The translations under genes were made by a program, and so were the position numbers. Under the pieces are notes generated by a model. It worked only from the letters and a program-made list of their open reading frames with translations. It was not told where the DNA came from and ran no database searches. Below are positions 43,801-59,973 of a stretch of DNA of 64,000 nucleotides, piece after piece; the stretch's first letter is position 1; the number at the start of each line of letters is the position of its first letter. The stretch lies in contig NC_046683.1 in NCBI RefSeq assembly GCF_009870125.1, positions 41,741,869 through 41,805,868 of the forward strand, in the 5' to 3' direction. The stretch is from Drosophila pseudoobscura (Eukaryota; Arthropoda; Insecta; Diptera; Drosophilidae).

Positions 43801-46136
43801 CAAAAATAATAATAGCAACAACAATCGTAATGATGATAATGGTCTGGCTGGCTGGCTGGCTCTAAGAGAGGACTAAGAGACGACAAGTGGCACGGCGCAC
43901 TACCCTTTCATTTTCGGGGGTGGGTGGATGTAGATGTGGCCTGATGAGGCGCTTGTTGTTTGTAACCAATCTGTGCATTTTACGCCTAATTTAAGGCAAA
44001 TTGTTAAAATAAATGTATGCCTTCCCCTGACCCTGCCCCTACCCCTCCACCACTGAACGTGCCTCTCAATCTCATCAGTCCCATCCCTGGTATAGCGCCT
44101 GTAGAATTTTCGGGCTTTGTGGCCTCGGGGCTTGACAAAAGCCAACAGATTTTCATATCATTATGTTCTGATTTGTATTTGTGGCGTTGGATTCGGTTTT
44201 GGATTAGGGTTTGGGCTTCGCCCTGGATCGCCCCCCACCCCTTAACTGTACGAATATGCTGTAGGCGTTCTTGTTGACGGCTAATGAAGTTGTTGTTTGT
44301 ACTATGTAAATAATAGGAAGAGTCCAATTGGAATCGAGCCTGATCCCCCAACGAATTATGGCTAACTTTTGTCATCTAAGAAGTGTCGCGACTTGTGCCT
44401 GCAACTCGTAATTTGAGAAGACTCCAACTCCCGAACCGATTTGTTTGGGTTGTTTCCCTCGAATATAAACAGTATGGGTAGACAGGCTCAGCTTACATAG
44501 CTTTGAAAGGCGATAAAAAGGGGGCATGCATTGTATTCTGCTTAGGTAATCCAATTACTAATTAAGGAAAATTTATGTACATAAAAGTCAACTACTATTT
44601 GCACTATGTGTATTGCCCCTGACGCCTGGCTAGCAGAATACTTTATTATTCCCAACACTTTTATACGGGGAAAATGAAAACTGAACTGTCAAAGGAAGCT
44701 AAAGGAAGAACTAAGCAAAAGATCGCAAAAGATCGCAGTTCTATATATATGTATGTATGTAGGTACAACCAAAGAAAGGGCAAAGAAATCTTTCATAGGT
44801 GGAAAATATGGTATGCGAATGATAAGGAATAGGGTTTATGAACAACGCTAAGGAAGAATCCATAGGTACTGTATTTTTGCCCAGGAAAGAGTCAAAATCA
44901 TGAATCCCATTCATAAAGTGCATAATGAATGCGGGGGCGATACGCAGGATCGGTTGATATTGGAACAACTGCTTCAAATGGATAAACAGTATGCTAAAGC
45001 ATAATAATCAAGCTTCTTTCCGGCATTGAAATCAATCCTTTCCAATGGAGCAATATGGAAAAGAGCAGCCTTTTGGTCACAGCACTCCAATTTCTGCGCC
45101 CGCTATAAGGATCTTCTTGGAAGCTCCTGTAAAGGTGAGTGGTTGAGTGGATGAGTAGTAGTCCACAATTCAAATTCAGTTGAAAGAGATGATGGGGCAA
45201 GGCACCTGGGGGATGTACCGGCTCCGGTATGCTTCCTATGGGACTTACTGGCCGAATTTCTTCCACTCCGTTCCTTGACCGATCCTGTCGATAGTTGTCA
45301 TGGCCGGGAGAGGTGGGTTACAAGCCAATTAGCGTCTCCTTCGTTTGGACTACGGCTGACCCAATCAGTTTTTCGAGCCCTCTAGCAGCACGCCTTCTGC
45401 AATGTTATCAGCACTCAAACAATCCTCGTCTCTGATCGGGCAAGGCCACTGTTGTCACACAAACACAAAAAAATCGTAGATGATAAGAACATCTACAAAG
45501 AGTTAAGCCCGTCCGGGGAGTTGGGAGTGCGGGACGACCGTTTCGATTGTGTTCAATAGACTGTGATAACGAATCACATCAGATCGGAGGAAACCACTAG
45601 TTTAAGGAGATTCATATTTAAGCTTTTAACCTCACAGAGGATACAAATGTAAACAAAATTATGTTAGAGCCAAATACATTTCTACAGTCCATTGGTGCTC
45701 TATTTCTTTGTGCTGATATTTTGCAGTGGATTCAACACACGTTTGAGTCTGATTCCTCCACAGGTATTTTATTTCTAAATGCGTATTTCCTTTGTCTAAA
45801 TCACATTCAGAAATCACTTGTAATGCTTCTCAGGATTAGAAGATCACATGCACATCACATTTCCCAAGCCCGAAAGTGTAAAATAATAGAGGCAGGGCAG
45901 GCGACACATGTGACACATTAGATCTCAAAGAGGAAAACAAAAGGATAACAAACACTTTGTAAAGATGACTCTCTGAAATTCCATTCCCCAATATCCAATA
46001 TCCAATATTCTCTCGTTGTACTAGATTCAGTTATATCGCACATATCTAACGCACATTATGATTTATCTAACAAACTTTGCCCCGAACACAGAATAATCAA
46101 TCACACTTACGACTGTTGAGTATCGGAAAGGTTCAT
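40863..46136 (-). CDS. Unrecognised 328-residue helical protein
   Basis: Four coding exons: 46,111-46,136 (MNLSDTQQ plus two bases, GTAAGT donor), 41,828-41,951, 41,582-41,773 and 40,863-41,507. All phases agree (26, 124, 192 and 645 nt). The 4.1-kb first intron holds no other gene that I can see. The protein looks like an all-helical, HEAT/ARM-like fold of repeated amphipathic helices (LMVAGIMVYMLSHAELHKSHVKR, LNLILCCHHASPLCTMAQLVC, LKLAISLVNPSVC) with an acidic, proline-containing tail (LPLPDLPPEPVVVADVV). There is no signal peptide, zinc motif or catalytic signature. I do not recognise the family. The short first exon is supported by phase and donor only. Confidence 0.7.
41952..46110. other. 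Large first intron of the helical-protein gene
   Basis: The intron contains simple repeats, AGCCA units at about 43,262-43,288, GATCGGATCA-type repeats at 43,545-43,578 and CTGG units at 43,845-43,862. No coding exon was recognised. It probably holds regulatory sequence. Confidence 0.5.
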
Positions 46137-49100
46137 GTTTAATGCCTACTGATAAACCGATTACGACTGATCGATCCACCTGCCATCCGATCGATCCATG
46201 GATAAGCTGAGATCAAGCTCGACTCTAGCTCGAAGCTTTTGCTTGGCAAAGCTGTGGGTTCGGGCCCCATTGTGCAGAGAGAGCAGAAAAAACGAGAGAG
46301 AGAAGGAGAGAGAGGGGGCAAAGAACACAAATTCAGCCAGACAAGTGTGGCACAGCCCGCGGCACAAACACAATTTTTGACAATTTTCCAAACGGATAAT
46401 GACAAACATTTTAATCACAAAATGAAACCGAAACCAAACCCAGAATCCACCACCAATGAAGGGACACAGGAGCAGCACGGGCAGGAGACGGTAGCGAAAC
46501 CCACAAAATTTTCACACAATATGGTAAACATCTCCAACTGCGACACCGACTCCGCCCCGTGGTTGAGACCCTGGCAGCCCTCAGCCCTCAGTCCTCAGTC
46601 CTTATCTCTTAGCCCTCATCCGGAAGTCAAGTGTGTCGGCAGTCGTCCTGTGTTCCAACAGCCACCCGCCGCCTCCCGGCACGATGACATAATCGTCCTC
46701 TCCGCATACGCAATCATTACGCTGATGTTTCTGGCCTCCGGCAGGGGCATGGCACACAGCAAATTTAAATAGAAATTGGAATAGGAACTCATTTTGGGGG
46801 AAGTCACATGCTAAGAACTTTTCAGCATTAATATTTCGCCAGTGACTTGTGCTGCTCATAATTTGTAAATAAACAAACAAACAAAGCCAACGCTTAAGAA
46901 ATCGTTAAATACGTGGTGTGAAATCGCTTTTGAAGGAAGTATTTTTGGATGAATAACGAAACGGAGGATAAGAACGAGGAGCTTTTTGCCATTCGCTCAT
47001 TTATGTGCATTGCCACGGAGAGCCTTCAGGTCGAAAGCGGACTTACAGGTCTTACAAAGTATTATCTATTTAAAGTCTCGAGGCTCGAGAGATGGGCTGG
47101 AGGGGGTATCTATTGCTTCGGGGCTGGGACGATCGAATTTTGCGGCTTCATCCACCACCCACTCTCCTGTGTTGTTTTGAGCTTTGAGCACTGTTCTGCT
47201 CTCTGCGATCGATCCCTTTAGTAAATGTATGTAATTCTGGTTCACCCACTCTTCCTCTCTTTTCATGAGGTGGAGTCTCTCTCTCCACTCATCTGCCGGC
47301 GGCTCTCTCTCGGCTCGGCTCGTCTCGCCCCTCCGTCTGCCCCTTATTTCGTCTCTTCTTTGACGTTTGCGTTTGTGCTCCGCTCCACAAAAGCTCTTGT
47401 TCTTTGCTTTTAATTGCAAAGTTTGCAAAAGTTGGCGCTCGCAGAGAGCTTAATGCAATTAATAACTCATTAAATAAATACAAATCAAAGTGGATGCTGC
47501 GGCAAAGGCCCCGCAAGATCCTCCAGCTACTCCCGACTCAAAGGGGAGTCCCAGTCCTAGTACCAGTGCCAGTACCCGCCTTTGTGCTCAAAGGATGCCA
47601 GCGTAAAATGTACCAATTAAAAATGCAATTGAGATCTCAATAGCTACGCAAATGAACCGCATGAATGTGAATCTATCTAGACAAGTGCCGCAGACCGGCG
47701 CCAGGACCAGGGGGCAGGGGGCAGGGCTGCGAGTGGAGGGGGAGTGAGATTTTATTCATTAAATTACATTCGCATTTCATAGACGATTTCATGGCAATGT
47801 TAACTCGGTTTTCCATTTAGATTCCCGCTTTATTCTATGGGTCCTCCTCTATCGCTTTACCTTATATACGACTCCTAATTTGACTCCTCGCTCTATCTCT
47901 CTCTCTCTCTCTCCCTCTTTAGCTTTTATTTTATGCCTCGTTTTATTCTCTCTCGTTGGCATTTTCTACGACTCCCTCCCTCGGTCTTGCTTTAACTTTC
48001 ATTTTATGACTCTCTCGATTTAGCTTTTTTTTGTATGTATGTGTCTCCCCTCTCTCCTTAGCTTTCGTATACCCTTGAATATGGTATTATAAGAAGGAAG
48101 CCTCTCCAAATTGGAGAATTGGAATCGGCTGGAATGTTCATATTTCTATGTTCCAGTGTGGTTCTGCATATGTACATAGATACATATGTATTTAGGTACT
48201 CCTGAAAGTTTTGTTCGGAATCGGAACCCTATGTCATATACATACGTTGTAGCTGTGTTAGTACTCCCAAGTAGTCCCAATCCATCCATAATGAATAATA
48301 TCACTTTATTAAAGTATTCTCATATGATGATGCTGCCATGGGAACGATAAATGGAAACAAAGGTATCGAAAGCTTCGGTAGATCTCTGGCTTTTCTATGC
48401 CTTTTCTCCCTCTTTCCCTCGTTTCCTCTTTAAATGGAACTTTTTTACGTTCACTCTGCCCTGCCTTCGAACTTGTTTCCGGTGGCTCCCTTCAAGTATC
48501 TTTTTAATTAGCGTTCTGTTCTGTTCTGTTCGGCCCCGACTCAGCGCAGCGCTGCACCACTCGAACAAACTACGCAGCGAACCACCGCACCCCACCCCAT
48601 CCCACTCCAGGCTTGCTGTTGCTCTTGCTCTTGCTCTTCCTCTCAGCACCTGTCTCACTCTCACTCCCACTCCCACTCACAGGCAGATGGATAGACAGAC
48701 GGGATGGAGGCTGCCTGCTCGTTAACTCACTCACCGAAGATTCAATTTGTAGCTAAACATTTCTCCTCCTTTTCGTGTAGCCCCCTCCAAAGCGAGCTAA
48801 ATGCGCATGAAAATGTAACTGTAACTGTAACGGTAACGGTAACGGCAACGGTGATGCTACGTCAACTGATGCTGCTGCACTGTTGCTATCCCATTTTGGC
48901 GCACGCCCATGCCAATACCAAATGGGCGCGCGCGCTCTTTGCGCTCCTTTGGCCCGTTATAATTGCGTGCCAGAGTTGTTGCTTGTTTTCCGGTTGGCTG
49001 CGCTATACCAGCCCCCTCTCTCTCTCTCTCTCTCTCTCACGCTATTCCTGTCTCTCTCTGCCTCCTGGACGCAACATTGAATTAATATATGAATAGAATC

Positions 49101-50080
49101 GTGTATATAGTGGAAGAGACGGCGGCACTAGAGTACGGGTACGTGTATATATGCATATGTCCTGGGTTATTTGCTATATAGCGACAAATTGATAACGTTT
49201 TGTGCCGTTCGCTCAAGTTGATTTTCAAGCATGACTCACAGCTCACCGACCGCCGGAGGGGTTATCCGGGGCAGGGGCATTTAACCATATGTATACGTAT
49301 GTTTTGTGGCAGCTACCGGCGGGCGCTGTGCAGAGGATGGGATGGTCCATTACCATCCTCTCGACACAGTGCCTCTACTCTATGGGATTGCAGATATGCA
49401 GGGGTAAATATTTTGGTACTACTCGTTTTTGGCCAAAGTGGGGAGTACAATCTGATTTAAATGCTCCTTTCATTAAGTAAAAAACGTGTATTCAGCCATT
49501 TGAAAGATCCGTGAATATTATTCAAACAACATTCTTAAAATCATTATCATGGGAAAATTTGAAATCTAATCGTACACGTACACGAATCTTAAAAATGCAA
49601 TGATTCAAGAAGATGGTCATCTATCTTTTAAATGTAACAAACATAGCACTTTCTTCCAGGGTTAATCTGTGAAGTAATTGCACAATTCAGTTGATAATAG
49701 ATTCTATCAAGCTTTTCTTATTGACCTTTCATTTTAGGCACCAGACAAAACATATATACATATGTACGTACGTACGTATCCGTAGTCCCAAACGCCAACG
49801 AAGTGGCTCTAATCTTCTCACCAGAAAACACTTTTGCATAATACAATTTACTTATCTTACGTACATACATATATGTAATTCGAATTGCATTCTTTGGCAG
49901 AGTAATTTAAAAACCTTTCTTTGTAGTCCATAAGTCTCGAACAGATTTGTTTGACTTTCCCTGAAATATAAACAAATTCGAAGACATGGGGGCTTCTGTT
50001 GCCGCAGATTTTCTTTATCACAGGATTCTGGATACAAAATCCGGTTGCTCTAGCTCTTATTGTGTCTGAGATCTAGTCGC
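46137..50080. other. Intergenic region, no gene recognised
   Basis: GA/CT runs occur at 46,290-46,318, 47,895-47,925 and 49,015-49,038, along with AT-rich stretches. A plus-strand frame at 46,239-46,772 is low-complexity at its start and has no domain. No exon of either flanking gene was identified. Confidence 0.45.
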
Positions 50081-50084
50081 TCTT

Positions 50085-50215
50085 CGGGACGGACAGACAG
50101 ACATGGCTATATTGACTCGGACATTGATGCTGATCAGGAATATATATAAGTTATGGGGTCGGAAGCGATTCCTTTTGTCTGTTACACACATCTACACCAA
50201 TCTAATATATCCCTA
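50085..50215. repeat. Inverted fragment of the dispersed repeat
   Basis: Reverse-complement similarity to 4,260-4,400: GGACAGACAGACATGGCTAT, the GATGCTGATCAGGAATATAT block and the GGAATCG segment in inverted form. It lies just 3' of the SPEF1-like gene. Confidence 0.7.
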
Positions 50216-50550
50216 AACTTCGAAGACAGGAAACCTCGGAACGCATAATTTGTGAAATCGCCGCAGGACTTGGAAAAGAAGACCCACCAAAAGGGCGCTA
50301 ACAATTTTAAAATTATTAATAATAATAGCTGCATCATATAAAATAAATAGAGCCCTTAATAAACGAGCCTTGGAAAGAAAGCTACAATAAACAATAAATT
50401 TATTATTTCCGATCCTTCGGTGGCTCACAACCCATGAAGTGCAATCGTGGTGGATGATAGATACGAGTATAACGATAACTTAAATACAAATTAATACTTG
50501 TATGGGTGTATGGGACGTCGCTGGAATTAGCCATCATTTTAAAACTAGCA

Positions 50551-51282
50551 TCATTTTCTGTCTGAGGCGAGAGAAGGCGCTGGAGCCAGAGATTGATATT
50601 TTCCATCGTCAGTAAGGAAGTAACTGGATGTCACAGCAGGAGCCATCTTTGGGGGTAGCTTTCCCATCTGCATTAGAAGTTCATCGATACGTTCCGTCTT
50701 GATTTTGATGATGTTCTCCATGTGAGTCAGTCGCTGCTGGTAGGAGTCCAACATGACATCTTTCGCCATGTTCTCTTGGGCCATTTTCTCATAGAGCGAG
50801 TAGAGGATCATTTTCTGCGGTACTTGAACAATGGCATCTCCAACCTGCTTGCTGATCACAACGATTTTCACTTCATCGTTCTCCGCCCAGGCTTGCTCCT
50901 GACGCATCGATATACTGCGTTCTTCCTGCATGCGCTGCCGCTTCTCCAGTCGAATGATTTCATGAAGCAACACCTCGGCAGCCCCGTGTGCGTTGTTTGA
51001 CAGCAGTTCAATAAACTCGCGACTTAGCTTAATGTTCAGCTTGGACAGCACCTTGAAATTGAATGTCTCCCAGTTGGCCATCTTCAGCTGTACACTGCAC
51101 TTCTTCGGGTAATTGTAGACGTCCACCAGGCGCGGATAGGAGCGCTTCAATATCTCTGCCAAGGGCAAGACGTCGGAAAAATCGCGCCGTAGCCGGTGCG
51201 TTCCCATATTATTCTGCAGAAGCCAATCGTGCACCTCCGCCAACTCTTCGATGCTGAGATTCTTATTGTTTATAGTATGCAT
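50551..51282 (-). CDS. SPEF1/CLAMP-like calponin-homology protein
   Basis: A single exon of 243 residues. Residues 8-115 form the SPEF1-type CH domain: LSIEELAEVHDWLLQNN, then the DVLPLAEILKRSYPRLVDVYNYP segment and WETFNFKVLSKLNIKLSRE. These match sperm flagellar protein 1/CLAMP, whose CH domain binds microtubules in axonemes and apical bundles. A basic coiled coil follows (LLHEIIRLEKRQRMQEER), then an acidic coil (DSYQQRLTHMENIIKIKTERIDELLMQMG). The tail is short. The ATG at 51,282 is the first in frame and the CH domain starts right after it. Intronless structure and family suggest testis or ciliated-neuron expression. The gene sits between the helical-protein gene and the homeobox gene, all on the minus strand. 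Confidence 0.82.
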   Translation of the reverse strand: MHTINNKNLSIEELAEVHDWLLQNNMGTHRLRRDFSDVLPLAEILKRSYPRLVDVYNYPKKCSVQLKMANWETFNFKVLSKLNIKLSREFIELLSNNAHGAAEVLLHEIIRLEKRQRMQEERSISMRQEQAWAENDEVKIVVISKQVGDAIVQVPQKMILYSLYEKMAQENMAKDVMLDSYQQRLTHMENIIKIKTERIDELLMQMGKLPPKMAPAVTSSYFLTDDGKYQSLAPAPSLASDRK

Positions 51283-52403
51283 ATTGCCGTAACATTCGAA
51301 TATCCGGAAAACCGAAGATAAATTACAAAAATATATCGGGTTCTGATGTTACGAGTATGTGTTCGATACTCTCAGTAAAAGATTTGACATGTCGGTGTCT
51401 GTTTATAAAAAGACAACAAAATCTACACTACAGGCTTAAATTTGAAATGAAAACTGATTCGGTTGCATATACGGAACTATATTTTATTTACATTACCCAG
51501 TACGCGCAGAGATTTCCGTGATGTACTTGTATTAGTTTTGTGTGTAAGAGTCTGAAGGAATACATATATGTATATAAATTCTTTATCAGTATTCATTTCC
51601 AAATCGATGTAGTTATGTCTCTCCGTCCAGATTCATATCCACACGCCTCTCCCGGGATATCATATCACTATTCAAAGTGTACATATTTCAAAATTTTGCG
51701 CGCATCCATTCCGCTCCCAGAAAGGACAAAAATCTGTATTCATCATCCATTTCATCCATAATTTTGAAGATTCAAGAAAAACGGAAAGCGATGAATCATA
51801 GAGAATGACCATACATAGTATGTATCCATATCCATAAGGACCGCAGCTCGATTCTATCGACCAATGAATCATTTGCAAAGGAATGTTTATCTCTAGCCGC
51901 AAAGAAGTATACGTGTCCCACATACACATGGTATGTCGCAAGGTGAGTCCATACTTTAACTGAAAGATACCCATACTCACATACCTTGTGGAATGTGGAA
52001 TGTGGATCCTTCTGTGATCCCCAATTAAAATAAAAACACCGAAGATATAGCAATTAAATATTTATTCTGGCCAAAAAAAATGAGAACAAAATTGGGTTGC
52101 ATGTTTGGTATATATTACAGTTAAGAGTAAATTGACTAAGCCTAGTTCGTGATTATATCGGTTTATATAAGGACATATACATATGTACGTATGTACATAC
52201 ATATGTGCGCAATATCGGGTACGTTTGGTATATAAGTACGAGAACGAGCATCCTCTGTTATCCGCTCCACATCTGGGTATGTTATTGCACAAGAACCATT
52301 ATATTTCCCATAATATATATATGTACATAGGCCACTGGGGATCTGGGAATCGGGGAATCGGGGAATCTGGGGGTCAGGAAAGGGGCTGGCGGGCGGTGCT
52401 TCT
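51283..52403. other. Intergenic region with repeat fragment
   Basis: No coding sequence was found. Positions 51,715-51,820 resemble the 4,660-4,870 part of the dispersed repeat (AAAGGACAAAAATCTG, GAATGACCATAC). A GGGGAATCGGGGAATC short tandem repeat lies at 52,335-52,372. Confidence 0.5.
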
Positions 52404-58156
<5,753 letters not shown>

Positions 58157-59973
58157 TTTGATGTATAGGTTAGGATGGGTTTTCTAGGTTGCGGTTTCCG
58201 TTTCCGCTTCCGTTGTTTCCGTTTGTGTTTCAATATAGTTAGTTACTGTGTTGCAAGTGCAAATGCCCCGTCAGAGCCTTGCTGTTGGCTAACATTTTGA
58301 TCGCACTTAGCTGAACATGAACAAAAACAATACGGCGGAGTGCACGGAATACCCGGAATGTTTCAGACTGCTTCAGAATGGGGATTGGGTCCCGTCAAGT
58401 CCCAGAACCAGTCCCAGTCCCTGCTGCTAGCCGACGGCAAAAAATGTATGGAAATTTTGGTGCTGCAATCTTCTTCTCGACGGTATTTTAGTTGTAATTG
58501 AATTGAATCTATGTATCTTGCCACAAGCACGCACACAGCAGCAGAAGCAGAAGCAGCAGCTGAACCGCTAAGCGCCGAGTCAAATGAACAACTGAAATGC
58601 GAAATGCTGAACGTTTATTAATCCTTTTAGCGAACATGAGCAGACACAGGACGGGGCACAGGCTCCCACCCTCAGCCACAGGGACACATACACACATACA
58701 GTGACAGAAGTGAATTACGTGGATTTGTTGCTGTAAACGGGACAGTTTAGCGCTCGAAGTCGAAGTCGAAGCCGAAGCCAGCGCCAGCGCCAGCCCAGTC
58801 GTCGTAGTCCGCAGCAGCAGCACAAGCAGAAGCAGAAGCTTTGGAAACTTTGCAATGGCCGCTGCTGCTGCTGCTTGTGTTACCGTTAACATGCCATTTA
58901 ACCGTTATTTAATAAGTCATGTCATCCAGCTGCCATCCCGCTTGCACACAGCCAACTTCCGTTCCGTTACGTTCCGACGTTAGCCATTTTGTTTACAACG
59001 TGCGTTTTGCGGGAGAGTGCGCAGAGAGCAATGAGCACTGCTCGCATCGCACTGATGCCATCCCGCTCCTCCGCGACCAGGGTTGCCGCTCCCCGATTGG
59101 CCACTGCCACTGCCAGTCCATCCATCCATCCATCCATCCGGTGGCAAAAGCATAACCATATGCATAAGCCACCCCCGCCAAAGCCAAAGCCAGAGCCAGA
59201 CACCACCCTTAAAAGTCTAACCAGAGTCACGGTTCATTCTGCTCAGCCTCAGAGACAGTCGACAGTCGCCATTCGAATGCACTGCCAGTTGGTGCAAGGA
59301 GCAAGTGCGAGTGGCACGAGTGTGTGTTGTTTGTTGTGTCCCCGTGTGCAAGTAACAAGCGGGCGCGAGCGTGAACGCGGTGCAAGTGGTAATTCGCCGT
59401 CGGAAAACTGTATGCTTTGATTATATGAACATATACATATATAGGATTTACACAGGTTTCCTTATAATTTGAAAGTATACAATTTAATAGAATAAACGAA
59501 TAAAGATAAATATTGCTAAATAGGATCGATATCCACATAATTTAACGCACAGAGGGAAGCTGTTTCGAAACTATAAAATACATAGATCTTAAGATTTAGA
59601 TCAAAAGCTTAAAAACGTATTCGAACCAATAGGATTAATGTATCCTCTCGATGCCATGGACTCGATGGGACTATGATCTGCAAGGCTTTTTCTTTTTTCA
59701 TTCCTGCAAAATTTAAATTAGAGCGTCTGCTTAAGAACCGATCGCATCGATTGATGATATTTCCACCAAAACAGATTCATTTTTACGATTCGAGTTTCTT
59801 TTTTTTTTTGATTAACTGATAGTTTTGTAATTATTCTTTAAGAATTTAGAAATGGGAAAATAGGTTGCACTATTCGCTTTAACTTAAGGTTTCATAGTAG
59901 TCATAATTATTGTCTAAAGATCTGTAAGGAAAGGTATGCTATTGTCAATGAACTCAAGGAGGGGTGTTAGGTT
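58157..59973. other. Region between homeobox gene start and FPGS end
   Basis: It holds GC-rich repeats (AGCAGAAGC-type units at 58,540-58,560 and 58,800-58,840; ATCC units at 59,117-59,142) and the presumed 5' UTR and promoter of the homeobox gene. Long frames here (e.g. 58,509-58,892 minus and 58,989-59,420 plus) are repeat-driven and show no domain. Confidence 0.5.

Noticed and set aside
46239-46772. 177-codon plus-strand frame
   Set aside because: Begins in a GA-rich repeat, covers the 5' flank of the minus-strand helical-protein gene, and shows no family similarity.
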